The position numbers were made by a program, and so were the translations under genes. 64,000 nucleotides of DNA from Enoplolaimus lenunculus (lineage: Eukaryota > Nematoda > Enoplea > Enoplida > Thoracostomopsidae): contig JASANG010000524.1 in assembly GCA_030248215.1 (NCBI GenBank), positions 1 through 64,000 on the forward strand, written 5' to 3'. Shown here in pieces: positions 20,155 to 33,039 of the stretch (position 1 is the first letter of the stretch; each line of letters starts with the position of its first letter). The notes below the pieces were generated by a model. The model was not told the DNA's origin. It did no database searches and saw nothing but the letters and a program-made list of their open reading frames with translations.

Positions 20155-20545
20155 TGGCACCGAATCCACGATTTCACCTAATCTGAATCCATTGCTAATT
20201 TGTCAAATCTGTATCCGAACCCTGCATTTTGTAAATTTCCAATAGATGCAAAATTTGTTTCAAAACACCAACGCAATGCCAACCACGAAACGTTTATTTA
20301 TTATTCCAGCAAACCAAATTTTTTCACAAACAGCAATTTATTTCGTGTCTGACGTCAGTTCTATGATTTTTGACCTGAAACAAAAACCATTGGTTTATAT
20401 AGCAAGTTGTGTATAATTTTATTGTATAAAAATGTAAACATGCATTGCTGAACATTGTTGGATTTCGCTTTTTCACAAGCAAATCTGAATCCGACCCGCC
20501 AATTTTTGCCCAATTCGAACTCGACCAAATTTTGTTATCACCCTG
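20155..20545. mobile_element. Diverged hAT-like MITE of the CCGAATCC type
   Basis: It opens GGCACCGAATCCACGATTTC, matching just inside the left end of 12006-12531, and closes TTTTGTTATCACCCTG. It also shares GAACATTGTTGGATTTCGC and TTTTTCACAAG tracts with 12690-12822. The left terminal bases are degraded. Confidence 0.65.
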
Positions 20546-23309
20546 TCTGGTGTCTTGAAATTGGAAGGAAACTAAACATAGAAGTACCAATATGGTTGCA
20601 TATTGTTAGTGATACATACAAAATGCCATAATTTGCGTGCATTAAATAGTATATTTTGATAAACAGCGCTTGTTGCAGTTGCTTTGGTGCATTTCATTAC
20701 AGTTAATCTTTTCTTTTACTGTGCAAATTTTGCTAGTTGCTATAACCGCTTGAAAAGACGGTCTTCTATCTGGACTAATAATTTGTTTTACAGCTTACCC
20801 AGGATTTCGTTTTGAGAGTGGATAGCCTCATGTGAAAGTTTTTGAAAGGAGAGCGTAGCTAGCGAGCAAAATTTTTGCCTCTATGATTCGCACAGTTATT
20901 CTAAAGCTGTTGTTGCAATTTCATGAATTTGATATGTGCTCGCCCGTGAGTATACGGTTGTTGTGTGAAGATGCATTACCGTCCAATATGTCACTGTGCC
21001 ACCATATTGCAATTAAAATTGTTGTCTCAATTACTCAAGTCGCTTTATAAAGTATTATACTTGCGTGTGGTAAATTACTATGTCAGTTCTCTTCTATTTT
21101 ATTTTATATGCACCACAGAGATGTGCAGCGTACGCCGTATTGAATTAACCCTGGGGATTGGGTGGAGCCAATATTCTGCTTTTGCTCGAAAATCTGTGAA
21201 GCTGTATAGTTACGCTGTTGAGTTGTTATGTTTGACACTTTTGATGTCTTTGATTTTGAACTGGCAATTTTGGGAATATTGTTCCCTAGCTATAAGCCTG
21301 TTTAGGGTAATACGTCATTTTACGTATATATGTATGTACGTATATATATGTATTTCCGACTTTTTGCATGGACACCCTCACTCTTAGTCTATTTTGGTTC
21401 ATGAAAATTGACACGTGTGTTGTGTGGAATGGAGACACGCTAAGAGAAGACATGGGTTGGGTGTTAATATCTGCTAGGGGAGACCTTCCAAGGTTTTAAA
21501 ATAGTTTGTTCGAATAGCTATTATGATATGGTAACTGGGCGAACGGAACTAAACTTATGACTGTGCTGGTGAGAAAATAGGGCCATGTTCTTGGTAGCTC
21601 ACTGGAATGCAGATTGCTTTTAATTTTTGACTAAAAAATTAGGAGCTAGGCTTTGGAACTTGCAAATATAATTTAATATAATATATGTATACATATGTGT
21701 ATGTATGTATCCAGTTGGACGTCTTTCCCCTATACTGCTGCTATATATAATCATTTCATTAGTACACATCACATTGCGATATTCACGGTTTGTTGATGCA
21801 TGTTACGTTTAATGTCCCTGGTATTTATACTTAACGTTCAGAGTCAGATACAGGTTTGTAATTTAGCAGTTGATATGACTAGGCTTTTACTTTTAAGGTA
21901 TATTCAAAACAGGCTGCCGTCAGTCCAAACTCCATATCGTCAATATATGAAACATTCGGCACATGTTTACTTGGTGTAGTTTTGAGAAGCTCAAGGGCAC
22001 ATCAAATGGTGCTATTAATCTGAAAACAGGATGCCTACGAGTAGTGTTTCTTTAAGTTTGTCACCAAAGTTAACAAGTTTATTGTATCTTTTCGGCTTGT
22101 AAATTTTAAGTGAAATTAAAAATTTTAACTGTCACGTTTAGGTTTTTAAATTTTGCTTCTACGCTTTGCGGGGTTTTGTTTTGATATGCCTTGTCGTTTT
22201 TACCGTTTTGGTGTAATATATTGGTATATAATTCCGCAAATATACTTATTTATGTGTCCGTCTTACTGAGCAATTAAGAAGATTAGCGGTTGATTGCAAC
22301 TGAAGCTATTTGTAACGCGTTTAACAGTTATTTTTGTTTACATTTTTAGTGGTTTATTTATAAAAAAATTAAAATTCTTCAAAACATATATGGGTGCACC
22401 AGGACGTGAAAAAGATCGGAGCCAGAAGACAACAGAATTTGCCATAGGTGAAGCTAAATTAGGTAGTGCAAACAGTGTTAGGTGTGCTATAGTGCTAATT
22501 TTAGCCAATATCTTAAATGCGTTGTCGAGATTTATTTTTAATAAGTCCCAACAATTTAATGCTCAAAATTGGACCAAAGCTTGAAATCTCAAACGTATAA
22601 AAAATTTCACTGCAGACGTTTTCACAATGCCCGACAAAAATTCTGCCGAATGCGGAGGTCGATTTTCTGCGGATCTGGATGCAGACGTAATTGTCTTGAA
22701 ATTTCAAGGCTTTTTTCTTAAATTTGTAAGCATAAGTGTCTTGTATTTCAGACATTAATAGCCTTGCTCAGAGATTCGTGTCTCAATGTTTTCATATTTG
22801 GGTGTGGAATGATCCAAAGGATGTCCTCACGAGCTCAAATATGCAAAAAGTTTCAAAATGCAAGTATTTTGGGCAAACGCCGGCTTAAGGGTGGGATAAC
22901 CGATCACTCAGACAAAGAATTAAATGGAAGAAATCCATTTTTTTCCGCTCATAATTTTTTCGGAAAAAACAATCCTGTTTCCGCCCCTGTTCTTTACATT
23001 GGCCGACGTATCTTAGATTGTAAAATTATTGTATTTCGTTAAAGCTTAGCCCCAACTCTGTAAGTAGTCGTTTTTCCGGAAAATATTTGTCTTATATTGA
23101 AAATATTTCTCTTAATCGTTTTATGAAACAAAGTCTTGTATTTCAGACTTAAGTCTGAAAAATTTCATACACAGTTCTGATATATAAATGTAAAAATAAA
23201 AGTCTGGAATACTAGACATATGTGTCTGAAGTTCGTATTGAGGTATAATTATCTTAAATTTTAGACAATATTTCTTGAACATTAGACTATTTTGTGTGTA
23301 CCCCATATT
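20546..23309. other. Intergenic, no gene recognised
   Basis: An open frame of 140 codons (20965-21387, +) and one of 96 codons (22294-22584, +) have no family motif and no splice partners, so I do not call them. The word CTTGTATTTCAGAC occurs near 22740 and again near 23133, with TCTGGAATACTAGACA between 23195 and 23220, suggesting a decayed inverted-repeat element. Confidence 0.35.
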
Positions 23310-23838
23310 CAGGGTGCAACCCAGAGTTCTGGTTCCGGTATGCAAATCGGTATTTTTCACTCTCCGGTTGGGGTTATAAATTTTGTATTTTTTCACCAGT
23401 ACTTTCGGAAATGAAAGTTTTTCTCATTTGAAAAAAAACTTAAGAAAAATTGGCATATGATTATACTAACTTATTTTTCAAAAATTATCTATATAAAGCG
23501 TGTATTGCCAAAATTTCCAATTTGTGTCATACTCCATAATTTATCACAAGTAACTTCCCAGTTGGAAGAAATGCGTCAACCGTAATTCAAACAAAAAACG
23601 ATCATGTGTCTCAAAATATAATAGCGCTAACTTATTCCTGCGAAGCCGAATTTGAGTTTACTTCTATGCTGTTAGTAGCACAGTGTTCGTGTCGCTAATA
23701 AATTTAAACTCTATTGAGAAAGCGACAAAATATTTTTAAAAATGAATTATTTGGTAACAAGCATATTTTGTTTTCTGTCTCCGGATCAGGTTTTTTAACC
23801 TTCCGATTCCGGTATTTTATAATTCCGGTTGCACCCTG
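23310..23838. mobile_element. hAT-like MITE, CAGGGTGCAACC family
   Basis: It starts CAGGGTGCAACC and ends GGTTGCACCCTG, exact 12-bp inverted termini, 529 bp apart. The flanking octamers (CCCATATT and CTCGTATT) agree at six of eight bases, consistent with an aged hAT-type 8-bp duplication. It has no coding capacity. Confidence 0.75.
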
Positions 23839-24150
23839 CTCGTATTGTTCAATGTCCGCATGATTTGTGGAACCGTATTTAATCAAAAATTTGTATAGGT
23901 TTTCAGGCTCTCAGTTCGCTTTACTTGGGATTTATATGTATTCATGACTCGAATTAGATGCTACCCACGTTTATACAATTGATAATATACCTCAAATCTT
24001 GCTGAATTCCGTCTTTATTTACACATTATGCAAATGTTACTTCGATGGGAATAGTATAGTTATAGTCGGAAAGCGGTACGCCCCTAAAAGTAACTTTGGC
24101 CGCCCATTTCTATAATTTCTGCAGGAGCCAAGCGCACCCCTGCGTAAAAA

Positions 24151-27100
24151 TCATGTTTCATGCCTATGTTTCTTTTCCCGCCGGTTGCCAACACTATGAC
24201 TACTGCTTGAGCGTCCATGACTTGCACCGGATTTACTCGTGGCTACTTGGCTGCTGTCACCACCGCCGCTGCTGCTTTTACTATTACTTCCGGTTGATTT
24301 TGACATTTTTGAAAACAACAAACTTGTTCCGTTGTGTGATTTTTGAACGTTTTTTGGGATTTTTACGTCGCGCAAGTCGAAATCTGAGCCATCGTTGAGG
24401 GGCTTGCAGTCTGGATACTGGACGTTGGGAGCTTTGCGGCGGTAGCCCATGTTTGACATGAAAATGTCCACTGATTCGTACGAATCCAGTCCACCTGGGC
24501 CTCGGAGGCGGGCCACTTTTGACGTATGCCGGTTCCATTGCGGATGATTTGCTTTGTTGATTCCGTATGGTTTGGCGACAAATTTCGTTGTACCTGTAAA
24601 GTCACTCAAAGTTTAGTAATTACTAGCGAAACAGGTTGTAAAATTATGAACACAAATGCTTAACTCAATACAGTTGTCACAGCAGATCATCGTTGCTTCT
24701 TAATAGAATATACTAGTCAAAGTGGTTGCAATATTTGTAATACCAACGTCATAAAACAACGCAGCTTGCCTACGTTTTTTACTGCGGATAACAGTGGTTA
24801 CTTACTTTATATCTTAATACTTTACATCGAGCGCAGAAATTTTGGAAATTTGTACAATTAAGTATCGTCGCCAGCTATTAAATAAAAATTTGGCTGAGCC
24901 TACGGTATATGAGCTGTCTTGCAGTTGCCACAAAGTTGATATCTGCATCTATGAAGACAATTTGCGAAAGTATATAAGTGTGTATACATTTATATTTTAC
25001 ATATGTACGTATACTGTAGTGACCCGAATAAGAGGGGGTAATAAGAGGGGGGCCAACTTTGAGTTCCAATCAATAGGAGTCCGTTTCCCTCATAACAGTC
25101 CGTAAAACCGGATAGAGTTTCTAAACCGTAACTAGAGTCCCTAAATGTCAATTATCCTTAATCGTACAGTATGGCTCCATGACCAAATAAAGTTGAGTTC
25201 GAAACTTTAAAACGTATTAAGTACTTAAGTTTTGAAAGTGAAATTCCAAATGCAAGGCGTTTAATTGAACGGATAGTTGCAATGCCAGATATATATCAGC
25301 AATGAAGGATAGTGGAGGGCGGGGTGGAAATAAATAACAGTCCGTAATCGAATAACAGGGAGTAACCTGCGGAGAGGCCAAATAAATATCAGTCCCCCTC
25401 TTATTCGGGTCACTACAATATATAACTGTCTCTGAGTTTTTGAAATGCTTTTGTGCAGGGTCCACAATAAAAAATGATCCCGTTATGGAAACAGTATTCA
25501 TTGAACAATTGCAACTCCTGATAATTGAAAATATTTGTATGCGAATTCAGCAATGCATTGCAGTAACAGAATACCAGTTTGCGAACCAAGAACAATATTT
25601 TAATCAGTTTGCAAGTTGACTTAGAACACTGTAAACCATTTGAATTAAAATTCAGACTACGTAAAATTTTATTATAAATGTTTGCAGCATTTTCCGAAAT
25701 TGAACATTTTTAACTACAGTTTCAAAACTGCAACAATTAATGGAGTATACGTTAAAACTATGTAGTTGCATTCCTGAATTTCAATTTTAAACTTTGTAGG
25801 TACAATAAAAACTAGATTCACTTCCTCTATACGAGCACTACTACAAAATTCCATACCGGGTAAATTAAATGTTAACATTTTTTGATTAAACAGCTTTTGA
25901 GATTGCAAATTCAAAAATGATTCAATTCCTGTTTTACGTGTATTTCACGTGACAGTCAGTTTGCAAATTGAATTTAATCAAACATCAAACAATACTGTAT
26001 TGATCCGAATAGGAGGGGGATGGGTAATAAGAGGGCGGCGGAGCTTGGGTTAAAAATAAATAACAGTCCCTAACCGAATAACAAGGGGGTACCCTCTGGA
26101 GAGGCCAAATAAATATCAGTCCCCCTCTTATTCGGGTCACTACAGCAAGCTGTCGCGTATTGAAATTGAGAGTGTCGGGGAGGTTTTTGTCTGAAAAAAT
26201 TCTCAAAATTTTTACTACTTCAGTTTGCAAACAGAAATAAATTATTTCAATAAATTCGTTAACTTACTAATTTACAGTCGGAATGACTGGAGATTTTCCT
26301 CCGTCGGGTTACTTATTGTGAACCGTTAATAGTTGTGCATATTTTAAAAAATAAAAACACTTACCAGCTACGTATTCTCCACAGTCGGCAAGTTGTTTGA
26401 AATGGTACACTTCCCGACCGTCTAGGGTCCACAAATGATTCACTGGCGTAAGGGAATTGATCTTTTTAGTCAATTTATCCAAAAACAACACCCAATGCTT
26501 GTATTCTTTGCGAGAGATGCTTACTTGGGTTCCTAAAATTGTTGTAAACAATTTAATATTTTTCTAGAGACTTTAAAAACCAAAACTATAATTTTAAACT
26601 GGATCCGCATTAAGGCGGGAGAATACTGTAGTGACCCGAAAAAGAAAAGGGTAATAAAAGGTGGTCCGGTTTTGACTCTCAATCAGTAGGAGTCCGTATC
26701 CTTAATAAGAGCCCGTAAGCCGATAGAGTCCCTAAACCCTAATTACTTAGAGTCCATAAATGTCAATTGTTCTTATATTTTATAGTGCATAAATGACACC
26801 GGGACCAAATGAATTTTGAAAGTACATTCATAAGTATAACTTTGCCGCTCAAGCTTTTTGAAACAAGACAAACAAACATTTAATTCAACGGATAGGTGCA
26901 ATACCGGCTATACCTATGTCAGTAATGAAGAGTGGCGGAGGGCGCATTTAAAATAAATAACGTCAATAACAGGAAACCGAAAATTTCTTGATCTAAGCCC
27001 TATCGATTAATTGGTATTTTTGAACAAAATAAAACTTTCGTGATCACAAAGAAATTGTTAGTCTTTAGCGATTGCTTAACCAAAGCTCAGCGCCAATGGC

Positions 27101-28478
27101 GGATCCACGGGGGGCCACCCCGGCCGTGGGGCCCCCCCAACAGCATCTCGACAAAAATTATATAGTGTCTATTGCTGTTCTACGCTGTTTATTTCTCTGT
27201 TTTATACACAATAGTATAAGCACGCTTTAAATTTTCTTGGCCCTGGAGTCATTTATGCGCTACAATTAGGGATAATAGACATTTATGGAGTCTAAACAAG
27301 GGTTTAAGGGCTCTACCCGCTTACGGATTCTTATTAGGGATACGGACTCCTATTAATTGTGACTCAAAATGGGACCCCCTCTTATTTGGGTCACTACAGT
27401 ATGGGTCAAAAATAAGTTTATTACCTCTGAAATTTTGCCCCCCCATTTTCAGATCCTGGATCCGCCACTGCTCAGCGCTTAGGCTTAGGTATAACTTAGA
27501 CCTCTCGATTTACTCTGGTTTCAGTTCTATACCCAGTCGAATTTGTCGTACCAATATCGCGTTCTTCACCATTTCGATAAACAAGGATTTGAATTGCAAT
27601 GAAATTAGGATCCAAATCCAAACTGCAACCGCTCGGGTGGTCCGGCGGTTCTACATGGGGATCAAAGTTGCGCCCGTGTAGCACTCGTCTACCGTTTGGA
27701 ATGTCTGTTCGAAACGAGCTAAAATTGATAACAAGAAAGTTAACATTAATGCGAGTACTTATAGCCAGGACTTTAAATTTCCAACGAGCTAAAACGAAAT
27801 TCTTGAAAACTGTTTTCAATCAAAAAGCTCGAGAAAATTATATATTGTTCTGTCACTACAATGAACATTTTTCATATGAAGTCCGAAAGCCTAATACGCA
27901 TTAACAGAGCTCGTGTTATTCGTACTGAATATCACTTTAGTACACCGATTCACAAATTATCACAATATCTAATTTCAAGCCAGTGTTCGAATCACAGCAT
28001 CATCGCTAACGTTTGTTAAGCATGAACACTACTCAGTTATAGGAGATTGACATTCGAGTTCGATTGGGGCTCTCACGTCTTGCGCATTGCGTACTAATCT
28101 AGGTATACCGTTTCCACTAAGTTGTCCCCAGTGTACTCTATATGAAAAAAGGTGTTAATTTTTCCTCAATACACAAAAGTCTTGCCAGTAATGTGTTAAA
28201 CCTTTAATCCAAAAACGATTCTCGTAAAAACCTTAACAAGCAGCCCCTAAAAGTGGGTAAAACAGACGTGGTAAAAACAAACAAGCGAATTGTTTACAAT
28301 GATCCATTCTCTTTTACTCAAAATCTGTTGAGTTTATAACAGCAACAATAAACATGAAAACGAAGTTATAAAATACTTACAATATTGTCGAATTAGTATT
28401 TCCTCTGCTCAAAGTTGGCGTATAGTCATACAACGTATCTGCGCTTGGAGATCGGTGTTTCCAAAATTTAAATGCCAT
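24151..28478 (-). CDS. Doublecortin (DCX) domain protein
   Basis: Single-DCX-domain protein, expected to bind and stabilise microtubules. Exons on the - strand: 28478-28381, 27718-27552, 26532-26365, 24593-24151. Donor and acceptor sites and phases (2, 1, 1) all agree, giving 291 residues. The domain covers about 73-160: VYRNGEERDIGTQVSISRKE, then HWVLFLDKLTKKI, then LWTLDGREVYHFKQLADCGE, ending YVAGTTKFVAKPYG. This is the family pattern of NG, LLxxLT, TLDG and GxYV. The 32-residue first exon is basic and unremarkable. The C-terminal 75 residues are rich in Ser, Gly and Lys and look disordered. There is no kinase domain (unlike ZYG-8/DCLK), no second DCX and no p25-alpha segment. Three TA-flanked MITEs and one hAT-type MITE lie in its introns. 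Start ATG chosen because it opens the only exon upstream with matching phase. Confidence 0.87.
25014..25418. mobile_element. TA-flanked MITE (family T), copy 1
   Basis: Bounded by TA dinucleotides, with inverted ends CTGTAGTGACCCGAATAAGA and its near-complement ending GGGTCACTACAA. The 405-bp body holds GGAGTCCGT and AGAGTCCCTAAA words on one side and GGCCAAATAAATATCAGTCC on the other. TA targets fit Tc1/mariner or pogo-like transposons. It lies in the last intron of the DCX gene. Confidence 0.88.
25995..26145. mobile_element. Family T MITE, short internally deleted copy 2
   Basis: Both ends are present (CTGTATTGATCCGAATAGG and TTCGGGTCACTACAG), but the body is only 151 bp and keeps mainly the AAATAACAGTCCCTAACCG half. 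It lies in the last DCX intron. Confidence 0.85.
26626..26975. mobile_element. Family T MITE, partial copy 3
   Basis: The left end CTGTAGTGACCCG follows a TA, and the body runs through the GGAGTCCGTATCC and GAGTCCCTAAACC tract to about 26975. No right terminus is found before a different sequence begins. Confidence 0.75.
27086..27478. mobile_element. hAT-type MITE with 8-bp duplication, carrying a family T fragment
   Basis: The element is 27094-27470, starting CAATGGCGGATCCACGG and ending CCTGGATCCGCCACTG. The octamer CTCAGCGC flanks both ends exactly (27086-27093 and 27471-27478). Compared with the 171-bp copy at 4826-4996 it is longer because a family T MITE piece (about 27230-27399, ending GGGTCACTACAG before TA) is inserted. 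It lies in DCX intron 2, 74 bp before exon 2. Confidence 0.88.
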
Positions 28479-31400
28479 AATAAGTACGGATTTATTTTAC
28501 AATGCGTCTAAAAGTCGATAAATCCCCTAATTCGCCGTTAGTATCAAGCTTTCAGTTTGAACATCAATTTTTTCAAATTTTTCTCAGTCAAGTTTGTTTT
28601 GCAAACTAAATTGGCATCCGATCCTATTCGAAGTTTTGGTCTATGAAAAGATCAGGGGCCGAACGCTATTCTGCAGCATAAGCCTTAGACTAATTTTATT
28701 TGCTCAGGCTTAGGCTTAGGCTTAGAAACACGCTTGTACTGTTACGGCCCAGTTCTATACATCGGCCGAAACTTCCAACGACACCGTACAACTTATCGAA
28801 CAGTCTTCATATCTTTGAAACTTATGCAGCCCTCTAATTTCTTGAATTTACTTGTAAGATTCCCGCTTAATAACTGAAACTCATACACAAGTAAGGGCTC
28901 AACGATCTTCCTTAAAATAGTGACTATAACTCGCCGAGCAGACCAATAAAACAGCCCCATTCAGGAAAAGCTAAGTTGAAATTTAAATTATTTAAACTAA
29001 ACAAAATTCGTTCCTCACCCTTCGAAAATTATGATGCACCTTCCGCTTTTTTACGCTTTAGCTTCTCACCAGACATGTATCAGGTGGCGAAGGGGCACAG
29101 CGGGCGTAGTCCTTCTAATTGGTATTGATTCAATTTAGATACTAACACTACCGTAGATATTGAAAAAGTTTCTCAATTTAAACTTTTAACACGATATTTT
29201 TGTAGTAATTTTGATGCAAGCTCTTATTAATTTAAAATTTTCGATACGCCTCTTCTATTGTACAACCGGAGGACTTCCTCCAGTTTTGGCTCCGGCAGAA
29301 AATCGACCTCCAACTGCAGTAGAACTTGCGCCGGACATAAGCAAATTAAACATCAATTTAAGTAAGTATTTGGCTTTCCCTTCGACTCCTGCCATGTCAA
29401 ATTTTGTTGACCTCCGGCATGGTCTCCAGTAGTTTTGCCTTCCAGCTGTTCCCTGGCCTCTTCTAGTCAGCCTGGGGTGCAACCAAATTTATTGAATGAC
29501 AACAGCATGTTTGCTTATCCTTAGTTACCAATATTGGTACTAAAAACCCCCACAAAAGTGATATACCCACTATATTTTGTGTTAAACAAAAAACTATATG
29601 CATGGTTAAATATCAGCTGTTTAGGCAAACAATTGAGGGAGGGGTGTTCAAACGAACCAGCTTATTCTAGAATTATACTGGTTTCTATGCTGCTACCAAG
29701 TAGAACAGGGCTTTAAACAATGCGAACCATAATATGTGTTAGCCTAAACTTAACAATTATAAAACTATACAGCTGAAATTAAAGTGTAAAAATTGATGAC
29801 TCAATTGAAAATTGAACAGTAGCGAGAAATTGAAAACAATTACAAAAGTATGTAAAAACAAGTATATATAAAAAGAAAATATAATCAGAAGGTTATCAAA
29901 AAACGGAGAAACGGAAAGCAAATATTTAGCTATGAAAGCCGTTAAGGCCAATGTTACCACTTTTCACACAATTTTCATGAGTTAATTGCCAAGATTTATC
30001 AAAAAATACCCAAAACCGAAATTGTTTATAAACGCTGTACAGATTATAGATGGGCACCGGATATCCGCCGAATATCCGAAATACTATTGTGTAAAAAAAT
30101 TTTGGAATAATTTGCGTTGTTTCACCATGTTTAAGTAACTAAGGCTGACGAAAAAAATTTTTTTATTCAAATCTGAGTCAGAGTATTGAACTATACTTTG
30201 ACAATGTTTGTAAGTAAATTTGGCTTTTTGGGCGTAACATTGTTTGTACAATTTAGAGCTTTTTGATTTCGCAGTAGTCCATGAATGATCACAAAAAGTG
30301 AAAGTATATGCTCAATTCACGTCTTGAAAAATGAAAATTTAATTGAAATCATTAGGCTAGGTCATGAGCAGCCAAATCGGCATTATGTTTCGATATATAT
30401 AAAGACTAGATAACGTCCTGAAGATTTGGTCCAATATTACTTTAGCGATTTAACAACCAACACATATTCATAAGTTTAAGTCTCTTAGTGAGATAAACAC
30501 ATGCCTTAAACAAAACTTAAGTCAAAGCCAAAGCAAAAAATTAGTCTAAATTTTAAGCCTACTCTGTCACGGTCTATTGAAAAAGTCGAAAATAGTGGAT
30601 TCAGAGGGAAGGCGGACGCGGGCGTACGCCTCCGTCAGAAATGTTTTGCGATAAAGTGGTGGGGTCACTACTTTGCAATTTTTCCCTCTTATAATTTTTT
30701 GTGATGAAACGGCTAGGTCACTACTTTACAATTTTTCCTCCTGAAACTTTTTGGGACAATATTACAAGGTACCATCTTACAATTTTTTTACCTCAGGCAA
30801 TTTTTCGTAATAAAATAATGAGGTCCCTACCTTACAATTTTTCCGCTCAGAAATTTTTTTGGTGAAAAATAGCGTTTCATAACTTTCGCCAGTTCGCTCT
30901 CTCATCAGGAATTTCTGAATCTTCGCAAAAAGCGGGTTACCACTGAAAGAACAAGGGCTGATGTTTGTACGATTATAAGCGTAAGTATTTGCAATGCAAT
31001 TAAAACGACTTACGTATATCGAGGGAAGGGTGTGGTACAATACAATCTTTGTTGCAGTGGTTTAAATCACACTGAGACAAACCAAATAAACTCAATTTCG
31101 GGTGACCAACGCAAGTATTTATTACTAGTCAGTGACAATATTCTAAACCAAATACCTAGAACTATTGAGGCAGTAGCATAAAAAAATAGCTATTTTTAGA
31201 ACTGTATGTTTTACGCTCATATCAATCAGCTTGTGGTTCAGGAAACTTCCTTTAAAGCAACTCGTTAAAGCTAGTACTTAAGAAACAAAAATTGAGGTTC
31301 GGAAACCCAAAAAAGCGCAAAATCCAGTTTCCGATATCCGAAATAGAGAATTTAATTACGGATATTTCTATATCCGAATAAATATCCGGCAAGAATCGCC

Positions 31401-31756
31401 TAATATCCGGATATGAAAAATATCCGATGCCCATCCTTAGTACAGGTATTTGCCAAAATTAACAACTTGAACATTATTTTAACTCCCTAATTTCACTTCG
31501 CTTCCGGGTTCACCTCCGGCTCCTGCACCGGCTCTGGCATTTTTCAACTCCGGTTGCGTCCTACAGAACAACTGTCCCTCACAAGTATGTGCAGCAAAAC
31601 AAGATACTACATTGTAAGTAAGTATTGGAGACAGATTTCAGCAGCGATGAAATTCCTTTCATTTCAGAATTATTGCTTTAAACATCCGAGCTTAAATCCT
31701 TATGGTCAATTTAGCCTACAGTGTAAGCTTGAGCCAAATACTAAACTTAAACGGAC
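28479..31756. other. Intergenic between DCX and PAN-like genes (first part)
   Basis: No host exon recognised. It holds the TTAGGC-bearing repeat at 28674-28800, an element remnant near 29262-29480 with TGGGGTGCAACC and GTACAACCGGAGGA ends, a stretch with CAATTTTTCC-type words repeated four times near 30640-30850, and a weak relative of the TTAGGC repeat near 30510-30590. Confidence 0.4.
28674..28800 (-). repeat. TTAGGC-bearing dispersed repeat, copy on - strand
   Basis: GCTTAGGCTTAGGCTTAG near 28708 is flanked by the family sequences in reverse orientation: TTAGACTAATTTTATTTGC on one side and GTACTGTTACGGCCCAGTTC on the other. These match flanks of the + strand copies at 31757, 45395 and 56795. 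Confidence 0.75.
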
Positions 31757-32015
31757 CAATGTATAGAACAGGGCCGAAACCGTAGTATAAGCATGTTATC
31801 AAGCGTAAACCTAAGCCTAGGCCTAAGCCTAAGCCTAAGCCTAAGCCTAAGCCTAAGCCTAAGCCTAAGCCTAAGCCTAAGCCTAAGCCTAAGCCTAAGC
31901 CCAAGCCTAAGCCTAAACCTAAGCCTAAGCCTAAGCCTGAGGCTAATGTTGAACCTAAGCAAAAAATTAGTCTAAACGTATGCAAGCTTACTCTATTCCA
32001 ACCGCACAGAAAAAC
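31757..32015 (+). repeat. TTAGGC-bearing dispersed repeat with long hexamer array
   Basis: About 22 near-perfect CCTAAG units run from 31808 to 31940 (TTAGGC on the - strand), with a few variant units (CCTAGG, CCCAAG, CCTAAA). The left flank is ATAGAACAGGGCCGAAACCG then GTATAAGCATG. The right flank is GCAAAAAATTAGTCTAAACG then GCTTACTCTATTCC. These flanks recur at other copies. The open frames through the array (GL or RL repeats) are translation of the hexamer, not genes. Confidence 0.92.
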
Positions 32016-33039
32016 ATTCCTCTCATGACCGTTATATGAGATGCTTAAACGTAAATCTACGCCTCAGGGGTGCGGCAAAGCGGAGCTTACATCTAAGAAT
32101 TTGGTTTACAACTGTGTCTCATGTAAAGCAAAAAACTAAATTTAAGCCTAATCTAAACATTAGAAAAGGTTCAACTGACAGAGCTCAACATCTACTTATC
32201 ACAAAATTGCCTGAACAGCCTTTTCATGCCGGAATCTGCATTTCCAACAAAAACAACAAAACCGCAGTGATAAAACTGTCATCAAAACGCGGCTAACAAC
32301 TTTAGTCAACACTGTCCAGTGACTTCACCACACTTAAACAATAGAGTTGCAATTTCTTTTTAGGATGGTATAATTTTACGCAAATTGCGAGCGATCGTCG
32401 CGAACGAGAAAATATTTTGAATTTCAATCTTCCAGAAGTTATATTAAAGTATTTAAAAGCGCCTTTTTCGTCTGTACAGAAGTTTTGTAGAGGGATATCA
32501 TATATCAGACTATCTTCCCTTTTCCACTTCACAATATATACCTGAACACTAAGACCGTAGCCAGCTCACCTAACTGTGGGGTGATAAAATGTTTTCAGCA
32601 CGGGTATACAAAGATTTTAGTTGACCTACAAGTATAAGGTTGAAAATATTACCAAAATGCTACTGGCCCACTAAACGCTCTTTATATTAGCATGAAAACA
32701 CTTGTATGACCATTTTCAAAATATTTAATTCCCCTATCAAATGTGACCTGACCAGTTGCTTTGGAAACAAAACTGAAAAATGTTTTCTATTGTTCAGTTT
32801 TAGCTAAAAATTAACGATAAGCTCGCTTAGCTGGTACTGCAAAATAGAATTGCTATATTTTCAAAAATACAACTAAACATGTTGTTCGTACTAAACAACT
32901 GGTTTAGTAAACAGATGGGGGGCTCCTATGGTAACCTGTAAGGCAATGGGTTTTTCTTCGAGCATATAGACAGTCAAAGCATACAACATGGTTTGGTAAA
33001 GCAGTGTCATTTCTTGGTATATATTGTGGTCATACTCTC
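32016..33039. other. Intergenic, remnant of family C near 32555, no gene
   Basis: GTAGCCAGCTCACCTAAC near 32556 is one end of the GTAGCCAGCTCACC repeat seen at 49153. A 76-codon frame at 32302-32532 (-) is unsupported by splice context or family. Confidence 0.4.

Noticed and set aside
20965-21387. 140-codon + strand frame with hydrophobic stretches
   Set aside because: No family motif, no splice partners, and AT-rich sequence commonly gives such frames.
24151-28478. Assignment of the DCX gene to ZYG-8/DCLK or apicortin
   Set aside because: There is no kinase domain, no second DCX module and no p25-alpha segment in the exons found.
31808-31940. A true chromosome end or a telomere fusion
   Set aside because: Unique and repeat sequence continues on both sides, there is no head-to-head junction, and the flanks recur at other copies, so a dispersed repeat explains it better.
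31716-31985. Open frames encoding long Gly-Leu or Arg-Leu repeats
   Set aside because: They are translations of the CCTAAG hexamer array in different frames and have no independent support as genes.
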